Positions 15,677 through 25,065 of a stretch of DNA of 33,219 bases are shown in pieces; within the stretch, counting starts at the first letter, position 1, and every line of letters starts with the position of its first letter. This stretch comes from CALFER01 sp964472395 (GTDB lineage: Bacteria > CSSED10-310 > CALFER01). The stretch lies in contig CAYYMM010000043.1 in NCBI GenBank assembly GCA_964472395.1, forward strand, positions 1 to 33,219, written 5' to 3'. The notes under the pieces are model-generated. The model was not told the origin of the DNA and ran no database searches. It worked only from the letters and a program-made list of their open reading frames with translations. Position numbers and translations under genes: made by a program.

Positions 15677-18600
15677 ATGTTTCGCAGGGGTTGTTGTATC
15701 GCTCTGCTTCTGATGGTCGCGACAGGTCCGGTCCTTGCGATCTATTGTGACTGCGGCTCCATGACCGGTCGACCCGCCTCGATTCCGGAAGGTGTGGCTC
15801 TGTTCGACGAGGATGACATGCTGACGGAGGATCAGGAAACACATGTGTTTCACGATGATTCGTTCAGCGATATCCCCGGACCAGATCCGTCTTCTGAGAA
15901 CACTCGGTACATGACGGATGTCCTGCAGATTGACATCGAACGAACGGATGGTTACGCGGACCGAGACGGGTTGTGGAACGATAGCGATCCATTCGCGATC
16001 CTTAGATTGAAGGCTTCGGACGGTTCATGGGCCATGTACGGCCAATCCGGCATCGTGGGGGGCTGTGACGGAGAAGCCTGTGATTCCGTGCTCAATTATC
16101 AAGTCGAAATCCCCGTCGATAGATTTTCACTTTATTCAACGCGAGTGGAAATCTGGGATGATGATGACGGTTCTGTCGATGAGATACTGGGCTTCCGGAC
16201 TTACCCCCAAATCCCGATCTCCGGTGTTCCGCTGGCTTGGCAGATCCTGGATGACGATCCGGATTGGCAGTGTTGGGCCAAAATCCGAATCCGGTATGAA
16301 GATAATGGAATTGCGAATCCAATCTGGATCGACTTTCCCCAGGGAACTGTTTCCGGCAGCGCTTTTTTTAGCTGGGATAATCCGGATGATCGAAGTGGGA
16401 TTCATCATTCCGAGATTCACTTCAGTTCGGATGAGGTGTTCGATGACGCGGATGAAGCGGTGTTCCGAGTCTGGGGGGATACCGCTGAGTTTTCTCTGGA
16501 TGCGCAGCACATGCTGGCTTCAGGAAGCTACTTCTGTGCACTCGTGACCATCGATAATCATGGATACGACAGTGATATCATTGGAACCGGATCTGTGATT
16601 CAATGGAACGCGCCGACGGCCGTTCCACCTTCCGCGACGCCGACACCGCCACCTTCATACGATACACCGACGCCCGCGCCGGGAGCCTTCGTTGTGGGTG
16701 ATGTGCGCATTTATGCCGATGCATTCGATAATCTCGGTGCTGGGCGCTACCGGGCCCATGGTAACATTCAGATTAATGATCATGTCCGTGTCGAAGGAGT
16801 GGATTCCTTCCTGATGATCCAGACAACGGGGACCCCGTGGATCAGCGGTCAGGGAACAGTCCGTTTCATCGATCTCAATCTGCCCGTGTTCCTTGGCGAT
16901 TTCGACATCGATCCCGTTGCCGGCCATTCAAACTTTGGCCTGATCCGTCCCGGTCAGTTCACCTCACTGTTGCTGCAGATCCTCGGATTTTATCTCGACG
17001 GGAATCCCCTCGACCTGAAGATCAATGCCGTCGACGGTTGGATATACTGCGAAACGATGATCCGGATCGAATTGCCGGAGATCGGACTGCATATCACGCA
17101 TGCGGACTTCTTCCTCGATTGGATGGGACAGATTGTCGGCAATGTGCAGGGATTCAGTTTTCAAATGGCCGGGGTGATCATCTCATTCGACAATGGACAC
17201 TTCACGAACATCGGAATCCACATCGACCACTTCCTGATCACACTCGCACAAAATCTGGGCGGCGGCTATGCCGAAGCCTGGGGCCTCAATATCGCACACA
17301 ATGATATCTGGCTGGATTCCGCTCATGTCGTCCTCCCGGTGATCCGGATCGATGGCGGATTTGAAATTACGGGATTCAATCCCGCAACCGGTCCCGAGGC
17401 TTGGATCGAGAGGCTCGGTCCGCCGATGACCGGATATAAATGGTGTGTGGATGGTCGGATCCACATTCCGCATCTCGCTGACGCCGGGCCTTGCGGGATC
17501 GAAACGACTTTTTCGATTTATGGAGACCAGCTGCAACAAGCATGTCTGAGTTTCGAAGGATGCGGCCTTCAGATTCCGATCGGAAGCACCGGTCTATTCC
17601 TGTATAAACTCGGCGGGTGTGTCACGTTCAATAATCTTCCATATCCGGATCCGACGAACCAGTGTGCCATCGGAACGATCTATGATTGCAGTCCGGATGT
17701 CATGACATGCTGTAATTTTGATTATCCTGATTCCACGACCGTCAAATTGATCGCCGGGCTTCAGGGAGGCCCGGATATTTTCGGTTTGAAAGCTGTTCAT
17801 GCCGATCCACTGTGGCTCGATATCAACACCGGTTGGGGCGTTGGCGGAGGCGGGATCATTCGTGTTCTGAACAATTATGAGATCGGTGCGGGGAGAGTGT
17901 GTGGCGGGCCGTTCGGGGTCCGTGTGGACGGTCAGATTCATGTTGCGATCGTCCATGGTTCGCTCTATATGATCATCACACCCAATCATGCGGAAGGGGC
18001 GATCGAGGGGAGTGTGACGCTGCCTCCCGGCGACTATTGGTTGTTCGATCTTGATGAACCCCTCAACCTCGGACAGTTCCTGCTGATGCTGGGTTATTAT
18101 TACGTCCCCGAAAGTGATTTTTGGGGATCGGGGATCTGGAGCACTTGTCAGAACCCGTACTGTTCGGGATTGAAGTATGGTGTACTCTATTCACACGAAA
18201 TCTTCGGGCAGATCCTCTCTGTCGCCCTCGATCAGAATCAGAATTTCTACGCCTGGATCGATCTCGATTTCTTCGGCTCTATGTCGATGGATGCGGATGG
18301 AACCGTCCGATATGCCGGTGAAGGCATGCTCGAGGAACGTGCCGAATTCGCCGAAGATTACACCATGATTGCGATCGAGGTGCCGGCTACGATGAAGCGA
18401 TCATTGTTCGCCTTCGAGTATCAGGGCGGGCAGCCTGCCTTCTATCTGGTGGATCCGGAAGGCCGGTTATACGCCCCGGATTCGCATGACAACACGTCGG
18501 TCTTCTATCGCGAACGACCGGACAGCGCATTCTACTCGATCAAAAACCCAATTCCCGGGACATGGTATGCGGTACTGGACCAAATCTCGGATGTCACCGC

Positions 18601-20311
18601 CTATCGCGTCCAACTCCTGCAGGGCAACCGTCCTCCGGAAGTCGAGATTCATTCCGTGACGGTTGAGGAGAACCGTGCGCGTATCGCATGGGCGGGATAT
18701 GACGAGGACGATCCGGCTCAGGTAGGACTCTTCTATGATCTGGATGACCGCCATGCGGATGGTATTCCGATAGCGCTGACCATTGGCGCGGGAGGTTCCG
18801 GACAGGACGAGCAGATCACCCACTGGGATCTCAGTGGAATCCCAACCGGCCGCTACTACCTGTATGCCAAGATCGAAGATGGCCGACACGCCCCTGTGAT
18901 CTCATATTTTTCCGAACCCGTTTGGGTGACGGATCAGACTCCTCCCTGTCCCCCTTCGTGTTTCGAGGGGAACATCGCCGATCGCCTGATTCATCTCTGG
19001 TGGGAAGCCCCTTCCGATCGCGATATCGATCAGTATCAGATCCGGTATCTCGATCTCGATACAATGGTCGAACAGTCCTTCATGGCAGCCGGGTGCGAGG
19101 CCTTCATTCCGGGTCTGAATAACGGAACGCCCTACCGGTGTCTCGTCATCGCGAAAGACTTCAGCGGCAACTGGAGCGCTCAATCGAGTGAGCTGTTCCT
19201 GACACCTCAACCGTATGGCGACCTGGATGCTCCATCCATTGCCTCGAATCTTCAGGCCGCCGTCGATTCGACCGCATCCGTCAATCTGACCTGGACCCCG
19301 CCCTCCGCCCCGGATCTCGGGGGATACCTGATTCATTACGGGACCAACCCGGGTGTGTATTGCGGGACCGAGGCCGAAGAAGGACCTTCTCCGGTCTGGG
19401 TCGAGGCCGCTGCGTCCTGGATCACTCTGCATGGCCTGAATCCGGGAAGCACATACTTCTTCAACGTTCAGGCGATTGACCAGACCCGCAACGCAGCGGC
19501 TCTGACCGCCGAAGCGGCGCTTGTGGTACACGATGGATCGGATGTTGATGCAGACGGGATCTGGGATGACTGGGAAGCCTGTTACTTCGGCACGTTGTCG
19601 GTGTCATCCGAGCAGGACTCGGATGGCGATGGTTTTTCCAATGCACAGGAACTGGCCAGCATGACCCACCCCAAACTCCGGGACACGGATGGCGATCGTG
19701 TGGAGGATGGTGCGGATCCGAATCCTCTCCGCAAAATCGATCTCGATGTCGATGGCATCTCGGACGACTGGGAGGCACAATTCGCTGTGGTTGATCCCGA
19801 TGCCGATCCGGATTCAGATGGGTTGAAAAATATCCAGGAATACAACCTGGGAACGGATCCGAGTCACATCGACAGCGATGGGGACAAGTATACCGATGGG
19901 CAGGAATTCCAGAATGGCTGGGATCCTCGCAATCCGGATAGTCCGGCGCCGCGATGCGGATCGTTGGGGGTGTCCCTCGAGATGCCGGCCCACCGGTTCC
20001 GCGCTGGCGATGTCTGCTCGCTGAACGCACGTCTGTGCAACAATACGCTCATTCCCGTGAACGATGTCCGTTGCTTCGTGATTCTCGAAGCGTATGGCCA
20101 GTACTACTTCGCACCCGGATGGACGACCGCTATCGAATGCCTGACAGTCGATCTGTTGCCGGGACCTCAAACAATTCACATCATCCCGTCATTCTCATGG
20201 CCACAGATTCCTGGATCCGCATCGGATCTGAGGTTCTACGCCGGACTGACGAATTCGGATATGACGACACTGATCGGTGAATATGACACCTGGGAGTTTG
20301 GCTGGGAATGA
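15677..20311 (+). CDS. Giant secreted multidomain protein with Fn3, calcium-type repeats and C-terminal domain
   Basis: The ATG at 15677 follows a G-rich ribosome site and starts a signal peptide (MFRRGCCIALLLMVATGPVLA), giving 1544 residues; an upstream ATG at 15635 is unlikely. Segments in order: an Asp-rich beta region (about 60-310); a Thr-Pro linker (about 312-336, with ATPTPPPS and TPTPAPG); a long Gly/Ile-rich beta region (about 337-900) I do not recognise; and a PPC-like segment near 935-985. Two fibronectin type III-like domains follow (about 1089-1285), then thrombospondin-3-like acidic repeats (about 1289-1424; DVDADGIWDDWE, DSDGDGFSNAQE, DTDGDRVEDGADP, DSDGDKYTDGQE) expected to bind calcium. 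The last 118 residues form a domain also found at the end of the C25 peptidase in this window. The protein is probably cell-surface or released. No enzymatic motif is seen. Its stop lies 29 bases inside the HD-GYP gene. Confidence 0.88.
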   Translation: MFRRGCCIALLLMVATGPVLAIYCDCGSMTGRPASIPEGVALFDEDDMLTEDQETHVFHDDSFSDIPGPDPSSENTRYMTDVLQIDIERTDGYADRDGLWNDSDPFAILRLKASDGSWAMYGQSGIVGGCDGEACDSVLNYQVEIPVDRFSLYSTRVEIWDDDDGSVDEILGFRTYPQIPISGVPLAWQILDDDPDWQCWAKIRIRYEDNGIANPIWIDFPQGTVSGSAFFSWDNPDDRSGIHHSEIHFSSDEVFDDADEAVFRVWGDTAEFSLDAQHMLASGSYFCALVTIDNHGYDSDIIGTGSVIQWNAPTAVPPSATPTPPPSYDTPTPAPGAFVVGDVRIYADAFDNLGAGRYRAHGNIQINDHVRVEGVDSFLMIQTTGTPWISGQGTVRFIDLNLPVFLGDFDIDPVAGHSNFGLIRPGQFTSLLLQILGFYLDGNPLDLKINAVDGWIYCETMIRIELPEIGLHITHADFFLDWMGQIVGNVQGFSFQMAGVIISFDNGHFTNIGIHIDHFLITLAQNLGGGYAEAWGLNIAHNDIWLDSAHVVLPVIRIDGGFEITGFNPATGPEAWIERLGPPMTGYKWCVDGRIHIPHLADAGPCGIETTFSIYGDQLQQACLSFEGCGLQIPIGSTGLFLYKLGGCVTFNNLPYPDPTNQCAIGTIYDCSPDVMTCCNFDYPDSTTVKLIAGLQGGPDIFGLKAVHADPLWLDINTGWGVGGGGIIRVLNNYEIGAGRVCGGPFGVRVDGQIHVAIVHGSLYMIITPNHAEGAIEGSVTLPPGDYWLFDLDEPLNLGQFLLMLGYYYVPESDFWGSGIWSTCQNPYCSGLKYGVLYSHEIFGQILSVALDQNQNFYAWIDLDFFGSMSMDADGTVRYAGEGMLEERAEFAEDYTMIAIEVPATMKRSLFAFEYQGGQPAFYLVDPEGRLYAPDSHDNTSVFYRERPDSAFYSIKNPIPGTWYAVLDQISDVTAYRVQLLQGNRPPEVEIHSVTVEENRARIAWAGYDEDDPAQVGLFYDLDDRHADGIPIALTIGAGGSGQDEQITHWDLSGIPTGRYYLYAKIEDGRHAPVISYFSEPVWVTDQTPPCPPSCFEGNIADRLIHLWWEAPSDRDIDQYQIRYLDLDTMVEQSFMAAGCEAFIPGLNNGTPYRCLVIAKDFSGNWSAQSSELFLTPQPYGDLDAPSIASNLQAAVDSTASVNLTWTPPSAPDLGGYLIHYGTNPGVYCGTEAEEGPSPVWVEAAASWITLHGLNPGSTYFFNVQAIDQTRNAAALTAEAALVVHDGSDVDADGIWDDWEACYFGTLSVSSEQDSDGDGFSNAQELASMTHPKLRDTDGDRVEDGADPNPLRKIDLDVDGISDDWEAQFAVVDPDADPDSDGLKNIQEYNLGTDPSHIDSDGDKYTDGQEFQNGWDPRNPDSPAPRCGSLGVSLEMPAHRFRAGDVCSLNARLCNNTLIPVNDVRCFVILEAYGQYYFAPGWTTAIECLTVDLLPGPQTIHIIPSFSWPQIPGSASDLRFYAGLTNSDMTTLIGEYDTWEFGWE

Positions 20312-23300
20312 ATCATCCGCGGTGATCGCGGGCCGTTTCGCTCTGACGGAAGAACTGAATCGAACCGTGGTGAGCCGTGTGTTCGTCGCCCGTTCACTCT
20401 TGCCACCATGGCCGGATACAGTCCTTAAGATTCTGGTGGAGTCGGCATCTGACACCGAACGCGCACAATTTCGAAAAAGATACAAGTTGATGGCACGGCT
20501 CAAACACGTGAATCTGATGCCGGTGGCCCATCTCTTCGAAGACTCGGAATGCCACTGGATCGGGTATGCCATGCCTCGAATCGTGCCATGGCAACTTCAT
20601 ACTCCCGTGAAGAACCTTAACCGATTCCTCAGTATCGCCAAAGCTCTCTGCTCAGCCGTCGATTACCTGCACCGCTCCGGATATCTCGCAGGCACCCTCT
20701 CGCTTGATCAACTCCTGTTCTCCGGTGATCCCCTCGACGACCCATCCCATCTGCGTCTGATCAATTATGGATTTGCCGCTGATTCAGACGGTTTCTCGGA
20801 AATCTCGCGGATCCGGGAAATTTCCCGGTTGGCGCCGGAGGTGATTCATGGAGCAATCGAGACACTTTCCATAGATCTCTATGGCCTCGGGGTTCTGCTA
20901 TACGAGCTTGCCACCGGTCATTGCCCCTTCACGGGAACCGTCGGCCAGATCATCAAAAAGCATCTCAACGAAACCCCTCCCCCTCCCGAACTCGATCCGG
21001 GCGTCGATCGGATCATCGGACGACTGCTCGCGAAAGAGCCGCACATGCGTTTTGCGGCTGCGCAGGATGTGCTCGCCGAATTCGATCGGATCGCGACGCA
21101 TCGACCGACTTCCGGGGTCATGCAGGATTTACTGCAGGGAGAAACTCTGCTGACGGGACGTGAGACCGAAATGGAGCGGATCGAGGCAGGTCTGACCGAC
21201 GCGGAATCAACAGGCCGGTCGGCTGTCGTCTGTGTCGAGGGGCTGTTCGGGGCGGGCAAGTCGAGGGTGATCCGTGAGATTTCCGCACTGCAATCCTCTG
21301 CCGGTTGGATCGTTCTGCCCGTCCGATCGCGCGACGATCTGGCAATGATCGAGTCATGGCTCAGGGATGACCCGCAGCCGAAGGTTCCGGTCCTGATCTG
21401 TCAGGATTCGGATGAGGTGTTTGCAGACCTGTTCCGATCGGTCGGGTCATGGCGCGCCGGGAGCAGCGGGCGTCGGGTGCATCTGCTGGTCGAGATCCCC
21501 GCCCGTGAGATTCTCAGAGAGCACGAAAATGGGTTTTCCGCTCCTCCGGAGGCGTGTGTCGTTCACCTCGATCGACTGCCTGATGAGAAGATCGCGCGGA
21601 TCGTCGGAAGTTATCTCTATTCGAGTTCCCCGCCGGGCGAGTTGACGGAGAGCATTCGGTTGCTGAGCGCCGGTTATCCGCTTTTCATTGAATCGTCGCT
21701 TCGCTTCCTGCATCGATCCGGGGCACTCGAATTCGAGGAAGAATGGGTGTTCCATCAGGATCGGGTTCCACGGAACCAATACCCGCCTTTGATCACTGAA
21801 TACATCCAGGACCTGCTCGCCTTCATCGGAACCCCCCTCCAGGCGCTCCTGCTCGAAATCGCGGCCTGTGGCGAAGCCGCAACACTGCCCATTTTGGATC
21901 GGATCGCGAAGCCGGGTTACAATTCGATACTGGACCGCGGGATCCGACTCGGGATCCTGAAACAGGCATCGGACGAGTCCGCAGCGGAATCGCCCATACG
22001 GTTCGCTCATCCGGCCATTCCCCGGCTGTTGATCCAGCGCGCCGACTCCGACGCTCTGTCGAGACTCTATGCCCGGATCGCGCGCGCATTGAGCGAATGC
22101 GGATGGGAAGGCGAGTTGCCTGCGCGGATGTTTCTGGAATGCGGACAAGTCCAGGATGCGGCTGTCGAAGCGATGCGGGCGGTGACGGGTCTCATGCAGA
22201 CGGGCGATCAGAACAAAGCTTATCTTCTCCTGCGCGATTTTGAATCCGTCCTTGATGATCTGTCTCCTGCGATGCGCCGTTCGATTCTCACGGCTCTGGC
22301 CGGTATCGAGCTGGATCGGGGGCATGGATCCCTGGCGATGAAGTATTGCGATCAGATCGATCCGGAGCCGTTGGGACCTGAGACCGCATCGCTGTACAGG
22401 ATTCGCGCGCAGGTGCTGATCGATCGATGCGAGTTTTCGCAGGCGATGCATGTCCTGCGCGAGGCCGCGTCGATTGGCGGTCTGGCTGAAGCGGATTGTG
22501 CAGCTCTGGTGCTTTTGGAAGGACGACTGAATATCCTGATCGGCAGGATGGATGAGGCGCGGTCGGCGGCGGACCGCCTGAACCGCATGGCATCGCATCC
22601 GTCGACTCATTCCGTTGTCCGACGCTTTCAAACGATCATGAATGCCCTGATCGATTGCGTTGAAGGATGTCGAGGGAAAGCGATACTCGCACTCGAAGAC
22701 GCGCTCGCCGGGGATTCGACGGATCCATCCCGACTCGGGCTCATGCTCGCTGAACTGCTTCTCGACTCCGGCCGCTATAAGGACGCTTCGGCTGTCCTGG
22801 ACCGGATTGCCCGTGAACGCGAACATCCCGATTCCCAGCCGGAACGTGCGCTCTGGTTGCGAATCCGTGCAGGCGTTTCGCTTCATCAACTCGAATTGAA
22901 CGCCGCCGAGGATTTTCTGGAGCAGGCGATCAACATCGATGTGCGATGTGAACAGAAACTCGAAGAACAGAAGGCATTGATCCTCCGCGCTCAGGTGCGA
23001 CTCGCCAGAGGGAGAATCGATCAGGCCAGAGATGAGTTGACCGATATCCTTGGTAATGCCGAAGCGATGGGGTGCATTACACTGGCTCAGGAATGCCGGA
23101 CTGCTTTGGTACAGGTGATGCTGGACAATGCCGACTACGAGGCAGCCCGATATCACATCGATCGATGCATCCAGTCGGTCGAGGAATCGGAGTACCGGTA
23201 TCTATCCGTCCGACTCAGGATCCTGAAGGCGTCACTCTACTGGATGGTCAACATGATGAAGGAAGTCCATACCCAATTAGCGCCCTTCCAGGGCGCATCC

Positions 23301-25061
23301 CCGGATGAAAGTGGAGTGGACACCAGCATCCAGAGTCTGATTCTGCTGTCCCATTGCGCGCGCCTCGAACGACAGTTCTCGACATCCCACACCCTCCTTC
23401 GCACGGCGCGTGATGCAGCAGAACAGTGCGGCGCGATCAAACTCCAGGTCTGGATCGAACTGGCCCAGATCCGGTTGACAATCGATTCGGATCTGAGCGA
23501 TTCGGTGTGGTATCAGACCGTCAACATCTGGGATCGATTGAAACGATTGCCGGATATGAAACTCAAGCTCGAAACGGGATTGGTCATCTCAAAGCTGGCG
23601 TTTCGTCGGGGAGATATCCGTAACGCCTCCCGCATTCTCGATTCCTCTCTCGGGATCGCACGGCACTACGGCTATCGAGAACACCTCTGGAGAGGGATGC
23701 GGATGATGGCCCAGATCCTGTACTCCCAGCGATTGACATCGCAAACCTTCCAGATCCTCACACAGGCGAGAGAGGTGCTCGGACAGATTCTCGCCGCCAT
23801 CACCTCCCGTGAGATTTCCCTGGCCTACCAGAACCGCCCGGATGTGCAGGCCACCCAGCTCATGTTCGAGGATCTCGAGCAGATTCACCGGACGCATTTC
23901 GATTCCGGTGAGTCGTTCCCGGTGGTCTCGATCGAGGAAGGCGTCGAGCCGATCCGGATCGGGTTGCTGGGGGAGCGATACCGGTTGTATCACCAGGCGG
24001 CTCGGGCAATTCGCGCCCAGACACAGATCGACAAGATTCTCGATCTGCTGGTCGATACCGGCATGAAGCTGTCCGGAGCGTTTCGTGGGATCGCGGTGCT
24101 GCTCGATGAGCGCGGCGTCGAGCGGACCAGTCGCCGGTGCCGCTTCGATACGCCGGATTACCCGATTCAGGCATTGCTCGGATCCGCCATGGTCCGTGAT
24201 GCACTGGATTCGAAGGAGTGCATCGTCATCCGCGATACACGCAGTGATGCACGCTATCCCGGCGATCCCTTCCTCGAATCCCTGCTACCGGTCTCCCTCC
24301 TGTGCATCCCATGCCGATCTCGAATGACGGTGCCGGGAGTGATCTGTCTGGAATCCGGCATCGAGGAGGCCGGTCCTCTGCGAGAAAACGGAGGATTGAT
24401 CCAGGATCTCGCGGATGAGGCGGCTCTGGCGATCGAGAGTGCAAGGATGTATTCGGAGCAGAACGAAGTGTTTCTCGGGGTGGTACGGGCCCTTTCCGCG
24501 GCGGTCGATGCCAAGGATCCCTATACATTCGGCCATTCCTCAAGGGTCAGCCACTATGCGCGTCTGATCGCAACGGAACTCGGGATGGGTCACGAAGATC
24601 TCCGGAAACTGGAACTCGCGGCCCTCCTCCACGATATCGGGAAAATCGGCATCTCACAGGCCATCCTGGACAGCCCGAATGTGTTGAACCCGGATGAGAA
24701 GCGAACGGTCAGTTTCCATCCCGAGATCGGAGCGCAGATCCTGGCTCCGATCAAAAAATTCAAACGCATCTGGACCGCGGTATACCAGCATCACGAACGC
24801 TATGACGGAAAAGGGTATCCGCATGGGTTGCGCGGATCAGAAATCGAGCTGTTCGGGAGGATCCTCGCGGTCGCAGACGCACTCGATGCGATGACCACCA
24901 ATCGACCATATCAGAAGGCCAAGACGGTCGCCGCCGCCACCGATCAACTCAGAATTCACTCCGGAACTCAGTTCGATCCGGAAATCGTCGCGACCGTCGA
25001 ACGGATGCTGGTCAAAGGAACACTTCAACCCGCCAATCCGGACCGTTCTCCCTCGTCGTGA
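20283..25061 (+). CDS. Pseudokinase - ATPase - TPR - GAF - HD-GYP signalling protein
   Basis: The ATG at 20283 (1592 residues) overlaps the preceding gene by 29 bases; GTG 20277 is nearly equivalent. Residues about 17-280 form a Ser/Thr kinase-like fold. The VLKIL lysine (K49) and an APEV motif are kept, but the glycine loop has no glycines. The alpha-C Glu position is Arg66, the HGDLKPEN loop reads AGTLSLDQ (136-143), and DFG is NYG (161-163), so it should be a pseudokinase. A STAND/AAA-type ATPase follows, with Walker A GLFGAGKS (320-327). A long TPR-like helical region spans about 600-1210 and a GAF domain about 1243-1390. A C-terminal HD-GYP domain follows with H1450-D1451 (LLHDIGKIGI) and HHERYDGKGYP (1503-1513). 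HD-GYP enzymes hydrolyse cyclic-di-GMP, and the motifs look intact. No membrane segment is seen, so the protein is cytoplasmic. Confidence 0.92.
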   Translation: MTPGSLAGNESSAVIAGRFALTEELNRTVVSRVFVARSLLPPWPDTVLKILVESASDTERAQFRKRYKLMARLKHVNLMPVAHLFEDSECHWIGYAMPRIVPWQLHTPVKNLNRFLSIAKALCSAVDYLHRSGYLAGTLSLDQLLFSGDPLDDPSHLRLINYGFAADSDGFSEISRIREISRLAPEVIHGAIETLSIDLYGLGVLLYELATGHCPFTGTVGQIIKKHLNETPPPPELDPGVDRIIGRLLAKEPHMRFAAAQDVLAEFDRIATHRPTSGVMQDLLQGETLLTGRETEMERIEAGLTDAESTGRSAVVCVEGLFGAGKSRVIREISALQSSAGWIVLPVRSRDDLAMIESWLRDDPQPKVPVLICQDSDEVFADLFRSVGSWRAGSSGRRVHLLVEIPAREILREHENGFSAPPEACVVHLDRLPDEKIARIVGSYLYSSSPPGELTESIRLLSAGYPLFIESSLRFLHRSGALEFEEEWVFHQDRVPRNQYPPLITEYIQDLLAFIGTPLQALLLEIAACGEAATLPILDRIAKPGYNSILDRGIRLGILKQASDESAAESPIRFAHPAIPRLLIQRADSDALSRLYARIARALSECGWEGELPARMFLECGQVQDAAVEAMRAVTGLMQTGDQNKAYLLLRDFESVLDDLSPAMRRSILTALAGIELDRGHGSLAMKYCDQIDPEPLGPETASLYRIRAQVLIDRCEFSQAMHVLREAASIGGLAEADCAALVLLEGRLNILIGRMDEARSAADRLNRMASHPSTHSVVRRFQTIMNALIDCVEGCRGKAILALEDALAGDSTDPSRLGLMLAELLLDSGRYKDASAVLDRIAREREHPDSQPERALWLRIRAGVSLHQLELNAAEDFLEQAINIDVRCEQKLEEQKALILRAQVRLARGRIDQARDELTDILGNAEAMGCITLAQECRTALVQVMLDNADYEAARYHIDRCIQSVEESEYRYLSVRLRILKASLYWMVNMMKEVHTQLAPFQGASPDESGVDTSIQSLILLSHCARLERQFSTSHTLLRTARDAAEQCGAIKLQVWIELAQIRLTIDSDLSDSVWYQTVNIWDRLKRLPDMKLKLETGLVISKLAFRRGDIRNASRILDSSLGIARHYGYREHLWRGMRMMAQILYSQRLTSQTFQILTQAREVLGQILAAITSREISLAYQNRPDVQATQLMFEDLEQIHRTHFDSGESFPVVSIEEGVEPIRIGLLGERYRLYHQAARAIRAQTQIDKILDLLVDTGMKLSGAFRGIAVLLDERGVERTSRRCRFDTPDYPIQALLGSAMVRDALDSKECIVIRDTRSDARYPGDPFLESLLPVSLLCIPCRSRMTVPGVICLESGIEEAGPLRENGGLIQDLADEAALAIESARMYSEQNEVFLGVVRALSAAVDAKDPYTFGHSSRVSHYARLIATELGMGHEDLRKLELAALLHDIGKIGISQAILDSPNVLNPDEKRTVSFHPEIGAQILAPIKKFKRIWTAVYQHHERYDGKGYPHGLRGSEIELFGRILAVADALDAMTTNRPYQKAKTVAAATDQLRIHSGTQFDPEIVATVERMLVKGTLQPANPDRSPSS

Positions 25062-25065
25062 CCGG

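Noticed and set aside
21447..23156. Open frame of 569 codons on the minus strand opposite the TPR part of the HD-GYP protein.
   Set aside because: The sense strand encodes a coherent protein with intact motifs on both sides. The antisense product has no signal, domain or ribosome site.
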